Of a stretch of DNA of 17,163 nucleotides, positions 1-6,960 are shown piece after piece. The first letter of the stretch is position 1; each line of letters starts with the position of its first letter. The notes beneath the pieces are model-generated. The model was not told the origin of the DNA and searched no databases. It saw only the letters and a program-made list of their open reading frames with translations. The position numbers were made by a program, and so were the translations under genes. Source of the stretch: Polaromonas sp. (GTDB taxonomy: Bacteria > Pseudomonadota > Gammaproteobacteria > Burkholderiales > Burkholderiaceae); assembly GCA_013823505.1 (NCBI GenBank), contig PNMH01000080.1, forward strand, positions 1 through 17,163, given 5' to 3'.

Positions 1-867
1 GGAGAACTGCGAGCCGCGCTGGCTGAACATGACCTCGGCGCTCCAGTCCGGCTTGAGCTCCTGGCGCGCCACTTCGGCCTCGGCCCGCGCCACGGCCTCG
101 CGGGCCTGCAGCGCAACGAGATCGGGCAGGTTGCGCAATGGGTCCGCTTCACCTACCGCTGCGGTGGTGTGCCGCATCGGCGGCGGATCGGCCAGCGGCT
201 GGTCGGGCGGCCCGCCGGTGAAGCGCGCCAGCGTGAGGCGGGCGTTGGTGCGCTCGGCCTGCGCGCCGATCAAGCCTTGCTCCAGCTGGGTCAGCGCCTC
301 GCGGGCATCCAGCGCATCGGCCGTGGAACCGCGACCGCCGCGAAGAGCGGCTTCCGTGGTCTGCACCAGCACACGCGCCTCGGCGATCTGCGACTGCAGC
401 AACAACCAACGCTGCTCCTGCATTCTGCGCTCCAGCCAGGCCTGCGCCACCTCGGTCTGCAGCAGTGCAACGCGTTGTGCACGTTCGCTCAGCGCCGCAT
501 CGGCTTCACGCTCGAAGCGCTCGCCCCGCGCACGGCGCTTCTCCGCGCTGGGCAAGGTCTGCATGAGCGCGATCGAGCGCATGGTCATGAAGTCACGCGT
601 GGTGCTGAACCGCTCGGGGCCGTTCACCGGCAAGTTGTCCAGCGAGAGGCGCAGCACCGGGTCGGGTCGTTGCGCAGCGGCTACCGCCATCTCGCGCGCG
701 CCTTGCACGGCAGCGGTTGATGCGTCGAGACTGCGCGAGCGGGCCAGGGCGGCGCTCACCGCAGCGCTCAGGCTCAGGGGTTCATCGGCAGCAGCGGGCG
801 TGACCAGCACGAGCAGGCCAGCGAGGGCCAGCACGGCGCGTGCAAGAAAAAGCGAAGGGTGTTCCAT
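1..867 (-). CDS. TolC-family outer membrane efflux protein (CusC/CzcC-like), 3' end cut by window edge
   Basis: This is the outer-membrane channel of a probable heavy-metal RND efflux system, carrying metal from the periplasm out of the cell. Only the first 289 codons are in the window; the open frame reaches the left edge without a stop. The protein starts with a Sec signal peptide (MEHPSLFLARAVLALAGLL, ending near TPAAADE), then a TolC-type helical region rich in Ala, Glu and Arg. The segment DNLPVNGPERF at about residues 77-87, followed by TRDFMTMRSIALMQ, is typical of CusC/CzcC-type proteins beside copper RND pumps. The start at 867 is the first ATG in frame and precedes the signal peptide. 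It lies 93 bp after the small Cys/Met-rich protein gene on the same strand, and genes for the adaptor and pump are expected past the left edge. The metal specificity (copper or silver versus cobalt, zinc, cadmium) is inferred from context. Confidence 0.85.
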   Translation of the reverse strand, partial: MEHPSLFLARAVLALAGLLVLVTPAAADEPLSLSAAVSAALARSRSLDASTAAVQGAREMAVAAAQRPDPVLRLSLDNLPVNGPERFSTTRDFMTMRSIALMQTLPSAEKRRARGERFEREADAALSERAQRVALLQTEVAQAWLERRMQEQRWLLLQSQIAEARVLVQTTEAALRGGRGSTADALDAREALTQLEQGLIGAQAERTNARLTLARFTGGPPDQPLADPPPMRHTTAAVGEADPLRNLPDLVALQAREAVARAEAEVARQELKPDWSAEVMFSQRGSQFS

Positions 868-960
868 GTCTGAGCTCCGGAGCAGGCACGCCCGGGCACA
901 AAAGCCCTGACAGCGCGCGACAGCAGCGCCACCGGCGGGTGGGCTGCGCTGTGCGGGGAA

Positions 961-1323
961 TCAGACGGAAGTGGGTGGACGCCAGAGGCGCGAAGTGGCG
1001 CCCGGGGGAAGGCTGCGCCAGGCCGGCGCTTGAGGGTCCTGGGTGACCGGGGTCTGGGTCAAGAGGTAGGGGAAAGACGGCAGGCCTGCAGCTGACGTAA
1101 CACAACTCTGGACGCTCTTGCAGGGCTGACCCGTGCGCTCAAAGGTGACCATGTCGTTGCAGCAATCGTCCATGGTCTCGGCCAGGGACTCTGTCATCTC
1201 GCCGGCTTCGTCCGCCATGGCCATCATGTCCTGCATGGGGCATGGTGACGCAGGAACCTGCCACGCCGCGAACCCCTGCAGGGGCAGCAGCAGACACAGG
1301 ACGAGGACGAGCAGGCGGCGCAT
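961..1323 (-). CDS. Small secreted Cys/Met-rich protein, unknown function, probable copper context
   Basis: This 120-residue protein has a clear signal peptide (MRRLLVLVLCLLLPLQGFA) and a short mature part with candidate metal ligands: CPMQDMMAM just after cleavage, DDCCNDM in the middle, and two more cysteines in GQPCKSVQSC. The end reads RLWRPPTSV, which recalls the RPP-type tail of small DUF2946/CopL-like periplasmic proteins, but I cannot confirm membership. It lies directly upstream of the TolC-family gene on the same strand, the place where small metal-binding proteins often precede Cus/Czc pumps. Metal binding is inferred from residues and position only. Confidence 0.6.
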   Translation of the reverse strand: MRRLLVLVLCLLLPLQGFAAWQVPASPCPMQDMMAMADEAGEMTESLAETMDDCCNDMVTFERTGQPCKSVQSCVTSAAGLPSFPYLLTQTPVTQDPQAPAWRSLPPGATSRLWRPPTSV

Positions 1324-1379
1324 CAGCGAATTCTAGAAGAAGGACTTGCAATGTGGTGCGGTCTCACCATCGAACTCCA

Positions 1380-1922
1380 TCACTGAGGCAAGGCTCCGCT
1401 GTATTCACCGCGCGCGGGATAGCTTTTGGCCACCGCGAAGTCCAGGGCTGCGATCAGTTCATCAAAATGGGGACGGGCAAAGGGCATGGTCTGGACGGCG
1501 CCGTAGTACAGCGTCGCGTCTGGACGAACAATGAAGACCCCCGGCTCGGAAAACAACGCGGGCTCCTCGATGCCGATGGATGTCGCCCCACGGGACGCGC
1601 TGATGTAAAGACCCCACGCGCGTGCAACCTCCAGGGGCAGGCTGTGCCCCACCCGCAGATCAGGAGCGTTCAGCTTGTCGGCCATGGCCTGGGCACGTTC
1701 TTCAGTGTCGCTGGACAACGCAATCACCTTCACGCCGCGCTTTGTGAACTCGGGAAGGAGTCGACCAAGCTCGAGCAGGTATTTGTGGCAGATCGGGCAG
1801 TGCAGGCCGCGGTAAAAGACCACCAGAGAAAACTGTTCTGGCGAATCGGTGGCGATGTTGAAAGTACCGTGGGACAGGGTCGGGACAGCCAGCGCCGGTA
1901 CTGTTTGGCGGGGAATGAGCAT
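1380..1922 (-). CDS. Peroxiredoxin-like AhpC/TSA family protein
   Basis: The 180-residue protein has the thioredoxin fold of AhpC/TSA peroxiredoxin-like proteins. FYRGLHCPICHKYLLELGRLLPEF (from about residue 36) holds a CxxC with Cys42 in the peroxidatic position and Cys45 after it. VKVIALSSDTEERAQAMADKL and PGVFIVRPDATLYYGAVQTMPFARP match later conserved strands. It would reduce peroxides or protein disulfides in the cytoplasm; no signal peptide is present. Length fits the family. It is 78 bp downstream of the hydrolase gene and may share its transcript; the gap holds a perfect 14-bp palindrome (1955-1968). The substrate is unknown. Confidence 0.8.
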   Translation of the reverse strand: MLIPRQTVPALAVPTLSHGTFNIATDSPEQFSLVVFYRGLHCPICHKYLLELGRLLPEFTKRGVKVIALSSDTEERAQAMADKLNAPDLRVGHSLPLEVARAWGLYISASRGATSIGIEEPALFSEPGVFIVRPDATLYYGAVQTMPFARPHFDELIAALDFAVAKSYPARGEYSGALPQ

Positions 1923-1954
1923 GGTGTATCTCTCGTAGGTTGTTGTGATGGCGA

Positions 1955-1968
1955 TGTCGCCGGCGACA
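1955..1968. promoter_or_regulatory. Perfect 14-bp palindrome upstream of the peroxiredoxin-like gene
   Basis: TGTCGCCGGCGACA reads the same on both strands. It lies in the 78-bp gap between the HAD-family gene and the peroxiredoxin-like gene, about 33 bp before the latter's start. It could be an operator or only a chance GC-rich palindrome. No U-tract follows, so a terminator is unlikely. Confidence 0.25.
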
Positions 1969-2000
1969 GCGCTACCGGGGGCGTGGTGAATCGAAACGCC

Positions 2001-2696
2001 TCAGGCACCCAAGTGTTGTGCCAATGTTGGGAAGTCGTCTACCACGATGGTGCAGTCGGGGTGTGGATGCGGATCGGGGGGGCCGGCGGGGCCCCACTCC
2101 AAAGGGCGCCGCACGAAGGCGGTGTGGTAACCGCATGCGCGGGCTGCGTTGAGATCGAAGTTGTGGCATGCCACCATCAAGATTTGACCAGGCGCTACAT
2201 CCATCCAACGCGCCGCCTGTTCGTAAGCCAGCGGCTGCGGTTTGTAGGCGCCGATCATTTCGCACGAGACCACGGCGTCCCACTCAAGGCCATTGCGTCT
2301 GGAGACGGCCATCACCATGGCCAGTGGCAACATGGTGAACGAGACCACCGGAAACTTGCGCTTCAGGCGACCCAATGCCCCGGCAAAGTCTGGCCAGGCG
2401 TTCAGGCTGTTCCAGGCGCGATGAATCTGCGCGTGATCTTGCGGCGCGAACATCTCAAGCCCGTGTTGCGCCATCACGCCGTCAAGCACCGTGCGGTGCA
2501 CGTCGTCCATGTTGAACGCAGGCTGCAGTTTGCCCACGATGCCTGCCATTGACGCGCGCCGGTAGTCGTTGGTTACCGCGTGCCAGTCGCGCTCTACACC
2601 GTGGCGCTGTCCGGCCAAGGCGAAGGCCTTGCAGATGCCGCTGTGCCAGTCGAGTACCGTGCCACCGGTGTCAAATGCCAGTGCCTTGATGTTCAT
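2001..2696 (-). CDS. HAD-superfamily hydrolase, haloacid dehalogenase type II-like
   Basis: The 231-residue protein has the HAD motifs: motif I AFDTGGTVLDW with nucleophile Asp9, motif II around VVSFTM (Ser119/Thr121), motif III with Lys152 in GAYKPQPLAYEQA, and motif IV ACHNFDLNAARACGY with Asp181. Motif I has Gly where phosphatases of the family carry a second Asp, as in L-2-haloacid dehalogenases, and the downstream part (HTAFVRRPLEWGP) also resembles that branch. It may act on 2-halo acids or another small substrate in the cytoplasm; the exact substrate cannot be read from sequence. It follows the small conserved gene by 30 bp and precedes the peroxiredoxin-like gene, so it is probably part of a redox and detoxification operon. 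Confidence 0.82.
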   Translation of the reverse strand: MNIKALAFDTGGTVLDWHSGICKAFALAGQRHGVERDWHAVTNDYRRASMAGIVGKLQPAFNMDDVHRTVLDGVMAQHGLEMFAPQDHAQIHRAWNSLNAWPDFAGALGRLKRKFPVVSFTMLPLAMVMAVSRRNGLEWDAVVSCEMIGAYKPQPLAYEQAARWMDVAPGQILMVACHNFDLNAARACGYHTAFVRRPLEWGPAGPPDPHPHPDCTIVVDDFPTLAQHLGA

Positions 2697-2726
2697 GAGG
2701 CGGTTCCTTTGTTGTCGAGAAGCGCT

Positions 2727-3035
2727 TCAACCGCCGCCACGGTGGGTCTGCAGGTCGAAGCACTTCTGAATGCGGTAACGCGCTTCGTCGTCCAGGCCGT
2801 CGTACGCGAAGTTCACTTGCAGCTGCGGAATCTCCAGCAACGCAATACGCCTGGGCGGCAGGGTATTCCAGCGCAACTCCATCGATCCCCCGGCCCAGAA
2901 GGCCACGTTACGTTGTCCTGCCACATCGGTGGTCAGCTCGGCACCTGGCAGAGCGCGCGGCAACCATGAGATCAGCTCCGAAGCGGTGCAGCCCATCACC
3001 CGCTTAAACGTTTGTGGAACAAAGGTGGGCGTCAT
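2727..3035 (-). CDS. Conserved hypothetical protein of about 100 residues
   Basis: The 102-residue protein has no signal peptide or membrane segment. It reads MTPTFVPQTFKRVMGCTASEL at the start and has a conserved-looking core (LPPRRIALLEIPQLQVNF) and a C-terminus ending FDLQTHRGGG. Proteins with this core and the glycine-ended tail recur in Burkholderiales, in my recollection, but no function is known to me. It is packed 12 bp after the AhpD-type gene and 30 bp before the HAD gene on the same strand, so it is probably co-transcribed with them. Confidence 0.72.
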   Translation of the reverse strand: MTPTFVPQTFKRVMGCTASELISWLPRALPGAELTTDVAGQRNVAFWAGGSMELRWNTLPPRRIALLEIPQLQVNFAYDGLDDEARYRIQKCFDLQTHRGGG

Positions 3036-3047
3036 GGATTTAATGGA

Positions 3048-3617
3048 TCAGTCGACTTTGTAGGCCGAAAAACGCTCGTCCACTGGCGTGGCAAAGGCGT
3101 GGTTGGAATAGTTGCTCAGAACCTTCACGGACACAGCCAGCACGATGTAGAGCAGATCCCGCTCCTGGTAACCCGCCTCAAGGAACGACTTTACCGTGGC
3201 GGGGCTGGGCTGGCCCAACGACTTCACCATCTCGGTGGTTGTTGCGAACAGCGCGGCCAGTTTGGCATCGGGAATGGGTTGCTTTTGACGGATGGCCTGC
3301 AGAACTGGGGCGGGGACGCCAGACATCTTGTCGGCGATCATGCTGTGCGCTGCGGTGCAATAGGTGCAGCCGTTGGTCTGGCTGACTGCGAGGAACACCA
3401 CCTCCTGCTCCGTGGGCGTCAGGCCAGACTCACTGCGGAACAGTCCGTAGCCATGCAGGTACGTACTCAGCACGGCCGGAGCGTTGGCCATGTTGGCATA
3501 CATGTTCGGGATGAAGCCGACCTGCTTGAGGGCAGAGTCCAGAATGGCCTTCTGAGGGCCTTCTGCACTGGCGTGGTTGATTGGGTTGAGTTGGTGGATG
3601 TATGGGGCGGCAGACAT
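3048..3617 (-). CDS. AhpD-type carboxymuconolactone decarboxylase family protein
   Basis: The 189-residue protein carries the AhpD redox motif Cys84-x-x-Cys87-x-x-x-His91 in QTNGCTYCTAAHSMIA, preceded by Glu72 in PTEQEVVFLAVSQ. This is the disulfide and proton-relay arrangement of alkylhydroperoxidase-like proteins, so a peroxide or disulfide reductase role in the cytoplasm is likely. I chose the ATG at 3617: an AGGAG Shine-Dalgarno lies 10 bases before it, and the protein then begins MSAAPYIHQLNPINHA. An in-frame GTG at 3662 would add 15 residues without support. It heads a same-strand series with the conserved hypothetical, HAD and peroxiredoxin-like genes, and the AraC gene lies upstream. 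Confidence 0.83.
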   Translation of the reverse strand: MSAAPYIHQLNPINHASAEGPQKAILDSALKQVGFIPNMYANMANAPAVLSTYLHGYGLFRSESGLTPTEQEVVFLAVSQTNGCTYCTAAHSMIADKMSGVPAPVLQAIRQKQPIPDAKLAALFATTTEMVKSLGQPSPATVKSFLEAGYQERDLLYIVLAVSVKVLSNYSNHAFATPVDERFSAYKVD

Positions 3618-3717
3618 GGAAGGAGGGCTCCTGAGTTGCGATTGCAAAGCTTCACCGATCACTGGGTCAGGTGCTCGACGAACGTTGCTTCATGCTAGGT
3701 GGTCACCGTACCCAACG

Positions 3718-3734
3718 AGAGACCAGCCGTCTCT
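3718..3734. promoter_or_regulatory. Inverted repeat in the gap before the AhpD-type gene
   Basis: AGAGAC and GTCTCT form a perfect 6-bp inverted repeat separated by 5 bases, about 100 bp upstream of the start at 3617, in the 161-bp gap between the AraC gene and the AhpD-type gene. No T-tract follows on either strand, so it looks more like a binding site than a terminator. The rest of the gap shows nothing I can name. Confidence 0.3.
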
Positions 3735-3778
3735 ATTTCCATACCCGACGTTCCCTGGAAGGTGAGCACACGGGAGCG

Positions 3779-4633
3779 TCAAAGACTGAGCGCGGTTTCG
3801 GTCTGCGTTGGCAAGGCTTGCTGCCTCAGCCATTGCCCCGGTGCTATTCCGAGCCGGCGCACAAACGCGCGCGACAGGGCGCTCGCGCTGCCATAGCCCA
3901 CGTCTTCGGCCACCTGCTTGACCGGTGCGCCGCGGGTAAGCAGGCGCTGCGCTGTCATCACGCGCCAAGCGGCCAGGTAGTCAGCCGGGGTGTCGCCAGT
4001 CACCTCGCGAAACCGCACCGCAAAGCGGGCGCGTGACATGCCGGCCAGTTGCGCCATGCCGAGCAGGTCCCACGGGTGCTGGGGATCTTCGTGCATTGCG
4101 GCCATCACAGGGCCCAGGCGCACATCGGCCAGGCCTGCGAGTGCGCCCCCTTGCGTCAGGCCCAGGGCCATGCAGTGGCGCAGCAGACGAATCATGAGCA
4201 CTTCGCACAGGCGATCCAGCACTCCTTGTCGGCCCGCGTGTTCGTGAAAGGCCTCCTCGAACATCAGATCCAGCAGAGCGTCGACTCCCGACATCTGCGC
4301 CAAAGGGACCATCACCAGATCGGGCAGCGATGCGGTGACGGGATTGACGCCCGAACCACCGAACTGCACCGTGGCACAAACCACGTCGGAGCCAGGTCCG
4401 TCATCGGTCACCAGCCGGTGCTGGTCCGGGCGGGGCAGGAACATCAACGTGGGTTGTGTCACCTCGAACCGTCGCCGAGTCACGCCGCGCACCTGAACCC
4501 ATCCGCTGCGAATCAGGTGGAGGTGTCCGCGTTCTGTGTCGCGCTCGAAGTCGTGAATGCCACAGATGTTGCCGGTATAGAACACACCCGCATGAAGAGA
4601 GAAATTGCTTAGCAGTGAGACGAGAGCATCCAT
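3779..4633 (-). CDS. AraC-family transcriptional regulator with N-terminal cupin-like domain
   Basis: The 284-residue protein has an N-terminal sensing domain of the AraC cupin type (GHLHLIRSGWVQVRG, FLPRPDQHRL) and a C-terminal pair of helix-turn-helix motifs from about residue 188 to 275. The first contains LLGMAQLAGMSRARFAVRFREVTGDTPADYL; the second contains VKQVAEDVGYGSASALSRAFVRRLGIAPGQW, the classic AraC signature. It probably controls the neighbouring redox genes and perhaps itself. The inducer is unknown. It sits between the thioredoxin-like gene (43 bp upstream) and the AhpD-type gene (161 bp downstream), all on the minus strand. An imperfect palindrome at 4636-4652 lies directly before its start. 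Confidence 0.88.
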   Translation of the reverse strand: MDALVSLLSNFSLHAGVFYTGNICGIHDFERDTERGHLHLIRSGWVQVRGVTRRRFEVTQPTLMFLPRPDQHRLVTDDGPGSDVVCATVQFGGSGVNPVTASLPDLVMVPLAQMSGVDALLDLMFEEAFHEHAGRQGVLDRLCEVLMIRLLRHCMALGLTQGGALAGLADVRLGPVMAAMHEDPQHPWDLLGMAQLAGMSRARFAVRFREVTGDTPADYLAAWRVMTAQRLLTRGAPVKQVAEDVGYGSASALSRAFVRRLGIAPGQWLRQQALPTQTETALSL

Positions 4634-4635
4634 GG

Positions 4636-4652
4636 CCAGATGATACGTCTGG
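4636..4652. promoter_or_regulatory. Candidate operator directly before the AraC-family gene
   Basis: CCAGA and TCTGG flank 7 bases and form a 17-bp imperfect palindrome with 6 of 8 pairs matched. It covers the stretch from 3 to 19 bases upstream of the AraC-family start codon, where bound protein or an RNA fold would affect initiation. Autoregulation is an inference. Confidence 0.25.
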
Positions 4653-4676
4653 TAAATGAAGCAAAGGTAATGATGA

Positions 4677-5021
4677 TCATTCGTCTCGAATCTGCAGGGC
4701 GCGCAGCAAGGGCTGCCAGGTCGCAGCTTGGTCTTCAGTGGCCCTGAGTGAGCCTAGCTGTGCTGCCTGGCACAGTCGCTGCAGCATGCCTGGCTGGGGC
4801 GTGACCGGACCAGCAAAGCACAGCGTACCGGCGCCGTCCACGATCAGGATCAGGGGAAAGGTTGTGATGTCGACGTCGTCGAGCACGGTCTCAAAATCTT
4901 CCACATCAACCCAGCGCGTACGCCAGTCGGGCTGTGCGCCTGTCAAGGTTTCGAATTCGGGCCGGTAGTCGCGGCAGGTGCCGCACCAATCGGCACACAG
5001 GCACACCACGTCCAGCGTCAT
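4677..5021 (-). CDS. Thioredoxin-like protein
   Basis: The 114-residue protein has the thioredoxin active site in LCADWCGTCRDYRPEF (Cys13, Cys16) and the cis-proline loop ITTFPLILI (Pro56), with the usual size of a single thioredoxin domain. There is no signal peptide, so it acts in the cytoplasm on protein disulfides. Its ATG overlaps the stop of the peroxidase-related gene as ATGA (5018-5021), so the two are translationally coupled and probably work together, the thioredoxin reducing the CxxC of its partner. It is the last gene of the long minus-strand operon that begins with the bufferin precursor at 9012. Confidence 0.85.
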   Translation of the reverse strand: MTLDVVCLCADWCGTCRDYRPEFETLTGAQPDWRTRWVDVEDFETVLDDVDITTFPLILIVDGAGTLCFAGPVTPQPGMLQRLCQAAQLGSLRATEDQAATWQPLLRALQIRDE

Positions 5022-5587
5022 GCACTCGGCGCGGCTTGGACAGCCGCATCAAGAAACGCCAACAGCGGTTCGTAGCCGTCGTCACGCAGCGCCTGCCCGC
5101 GCGTGTTGAACACGCCAGGGTTGCCTTTGACCCCATGACCTTCGAGCAACCGGTTCATGAAATTGAACAGGCACACGGTGAGCACGGCATCGTGCAGCGC
5201 GATCTCGGTCCACCCGGCGTCGAAGACAGCTTGCGCATCCCCCTGGGTCATGCGCGTTGGCTCCAGGGTGAGTTTTCGCGCGTAGCGCAAGAGCGGCTTG
5301 AGTCGCTCTTCAACATCGGCCGAATCCACATCGGCCAACAAGGCTTCCAGCACACCCTCACCCATGCCGAAGGCCTGCGCGGTCTGCGAATGCACACCGT
5401 AGCAATACTGGCAGGCGTTCAGACCAGACACGTAGGCGGCGATCAGCTCTTTGTGAGCGGGCGTCAGCGGACTGGCGTTGCGCAGCGCTGCGGTGTGAAA
5501 AGCAACCAGCGCTCGCCCGGCTTCCGGGTTGAGTGTGAGGATGTGGCGCACGCCAGCGTCCTCGGGCAGGGAGGGAAAGAAGCTCAT
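5018..5587 (-). CDS. Peroxidase-related, AhpD-fold (carboxymuconolactone decarboxylase family) protein
   Basis: The 189-residue protein has the AhpD-type motif Cys59-x-x-Cys62-x-x-x-His66 in SGLNACQYCYGVHSQTA and Glu47 in LTPAHKELIAAYV, as in uncharacterized peroxidase-related enzymes. MSFFPSLPEDAGVRHIL is a natural start; in-frame extension upstream of 5587 crosses the intergenic gap and does not look like protein. It should reduce peroxides or pass electrons through its disulfide. It lies 62 bp after the YiiX-like gene and overlaps the thioredoxin-like gene by 4 bp. Two AhpD-fold proteins of different branches (this one and 3048-3617) thus occur within 3 kb. Confidence 0.85.
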   Translation of the reverse strand: MSFFPSLPEDAGVRHILTLNPEAGRALVAFHTAALRNASPLTPAHKELIAAYVSGLNACQYCYGVHSQTAQAFGMGEGVLEALLADVDSADVEERLKPLLRYARKLTLEPTRMTQGDAQAVFDAGWTEIALHDAVLTVCLFNFMNRLLEGHGVKGNPGVFNTRGQALRDDGYEPLLAFLDAAVQAAPSA

Positions 5588-5649
5588 CGGTCGAATCCTG
5601 TGGTCAAGGCAACGTGAGTAGTTGTCGCCGGGGTGGTCAAGTCGCCCCA

Positions 5650-6396
5650 TTAGACACCATGAAAATCGAACCCTTGCCGCAGGGTCGGTTTGACGATGTC
5701 GAAGTACGGCGACACATCGAAGTCGCGCGGCGCAAACAGGCTGTGGTGGCGAACCATGTAGATCTCGTCTTGGCAATCGGGGCACAGGGGATCGTTGCGG
5801 TTCATGAGCCGGACCTCTGGCAGCACGGGGTAACCGATGGCCTGGAAGGCCTGGGCAATCAGGGTAGAGCAAATGGCCTTGGTGGGATCACCGCTGCCCA
5901 GCGAGAGCATCCGACGTCGGAAACGGGCAGGCACCGGAGGTGTCGGGAACAGGTAACGCGCCAGGTCGATCACGTTCCTCAGGTCGTACTGCCGCCCGAG
6001 CTGGGCCACGGCATGCTGGATCAGCGCTTGCCGGTCTGCGGCGAGCAGACCCACCGGTCTGCAGATGCGTGTGTGGTGCGGCGCGAACAGCTCCAGGCCG
6101 ACGGCACGCACACCCATCTGCACATCGGCCTCGATGAAGCACAAGTTTTCTGTTTCATCCTGGCCGACCAGGGCGTCGCGGCCAACAAAGAGGGCCGCGT
6201 GCGACCAGGTGGACTGGGTGAGGTATTTGATAGCAGTGCTGAACCGGCTGTGTCCCTCAATCAGCAACACATCGCCTGGCACCAGCGTGTCCCTGAGCCA
6301 CTGCACCGGCGTGGGAGGCGCTGTGCCATGCACATGCACCTCGCGCGCCAGGTAGCGGGCCAGCTGGCGTCCCACGAACCGGGTGAGGCTTCCCAC
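5650..6396 (-). CDS. YiiX/YebB-like (NlpC/P60-related permuted papain-fold) cysteine hydrolase
   Basis: The protein resembles YiiX-like hydrolases, also known as DUF830 or lipo-like proteins. VPGDVLLIEGHSRFSTAIKYLTQSTWSHAALFVG carries the conserved SHA histidine (His66 in this numbering). An acidic residue follows in CFIEADVQMGV, and the cysteine lies in AICSTLIAQAFQAIGYPVLP (Cys176). These are the expected catalytic residues of a circularly permuted papain fold that cleaves amide or thioester bonds, often of lipids or peptidoglycan. No cleavable signal peptide is evident. The GTG at 6396 has a purine-rich stretch before it and follows the DoxX stop by 25 bp; an ATG at 6453 would overlap DoxX and add 19 unremarkable residues. 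A role in bufferin maturation is possible but unproven. Confidence 0.75.
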   Translation of the reverse strand: MGSLTRFVGRQLARYLAREVHVHGTAPPTPVQWLRDTLVPGDVLLIEGHSRFSTAIKYLTQSTWSHAALFVGRDALVGQDETENLCFIEADVQMGVRAVGLELFAPHHTRICRPVGLLAADRQALIQHAVAQLGRQYDLRNVIDLARYLFPTPPVPARFRRRMLSLGSGDPTKAICSTLIAQAFQAIGYPVLPEVRLMNRNDPLCPDCQDEIYMVRHHSLFAPRDFDVSPYFDIVKPTLRQGFDFHGV

Positions 6397-6421
6397 GGTG
6401 CTTCCCTTCCCGGTGCACGCT

Positions 6422-6865
6422 TCAGCAACGCGATGGGTAGCGGATGAACTCATCCACCGAGATCTTGCCCGGCCCGTGGGCCATGAGGTATAGCAATACA
6501 GCGGCCCAGACCCCGTGTGTGGGGTAGGCGTCGGGATACACGAAGACCTGGATGACGGTGGTCATGCCCAGCAGCGCCAGCGCCGAGAAACGGGTGGACA
6601 GACCTATCAGCAACAGAATGGGAAAAAGATGTTCGCTGAACGCGGCCATCCAGGCCGCCAGGTGCGGCGCAACGATGGGCAAGCGGTATTCATCTGCGAA
6701 CAGGAACACGGCATTCTCGGAAAGCTTGGGCCATCCCAGCACGAAATCGCCGTTGATGAAGTCGATGGTCAGTCCTTCGATCTTGGTCTGGCCCGATTTC
6801 CAGAACACCGCAGCGATCGAAAACCGCGCGAGCAGCGCCAGCAATGAGTTCGGCAGGCGCGTCAT
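6422..6865 (-). CDS. DoxX-family membrane protein of the bufferin operon; N-terminus possibly split by a frameshift
   Basis: The 147-residue core has four hydrophobic segments and the DoxX hallmark LLARFSIAAVFWKSGQTKIEG at its first membrane helix, followed by LFPILLLIGLSTRFSALALLGM and a third and fourth helix ending MAHGPGKISVDEF. DoxX proteins commonly close bufferin and related MNIO operons and are thought to serve redox or respiratory functions in the inner membrane. The start is uncertain. ATG 6865 is used here because it overlaps (ATGA) the stop of a 28-codon ORF that begins at a good ribosome site. In the DoxX frame an ATG at 6964 overlaps the DUF2063 stop, but it lacks a ribosome site and the extra 33 residues do not look like protein. 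Confidence 0.82.
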   Translation of the reverse strand: MTRLPNSLLALLARFSIAAVFWKSGQTKIEGLTIDFINGDFVLGWPKLSENAVFLFADEYRLPIVAPHLAAWMAAFSEHLFPILLLIGLSTRFSALALLGMTTVIQVFVYPDAYPTHGVWAAVLLYLMAHGPGKISVDEFIRYPSRC

Positions 6866-6948
6866 GGCGAAGTGGCCACCAGATCGGCCAGTCGATCGAG
6901 CAGTGAGGCCGGTTGGGTGCGGGCGGGCGATGGTGATGCGGATTCCAT
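6862..6948 (-). CDS. Short 28-codon ORF joined to DoxX; possible frameshifted N-terminus
   Basis: An ATG at 6948 with a GGAG Shine-Dalgarno about 6-7 bases before it opens a frame reading MESASPSPARTQPA..., then LLDRLADLVATSP, and stops with TGA overlapping the DoxX ATG at 6865. The composition (flexible Ser/Pro/Ala stretch followed by an amphipathic LLDRLADL helix) is what one expects just before the RLPNSLLALLARF segment of DoxX proteins. It is therefore either the real N-terminus cut off by a one-base loss (or an equivalent indel), or a small coupled leader. It is too short for ordinary gene calling. Confidence 0.5.
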   Translation of the reverse strand: MESASPSPARTQPASLLDRLADLVATSP

Positions 6949-6960
6949 GAGTTGCTCCAG

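Noticed and set aside
1242..2552. Long plus-strand open frame of 436 codons
   Set aside because: It runs antisense through the peroxiredoxin-like and HAD genes, whose family motifs are intact on the minus strand. Its own protein shows no domain; it is a GC-rich shadow frame.
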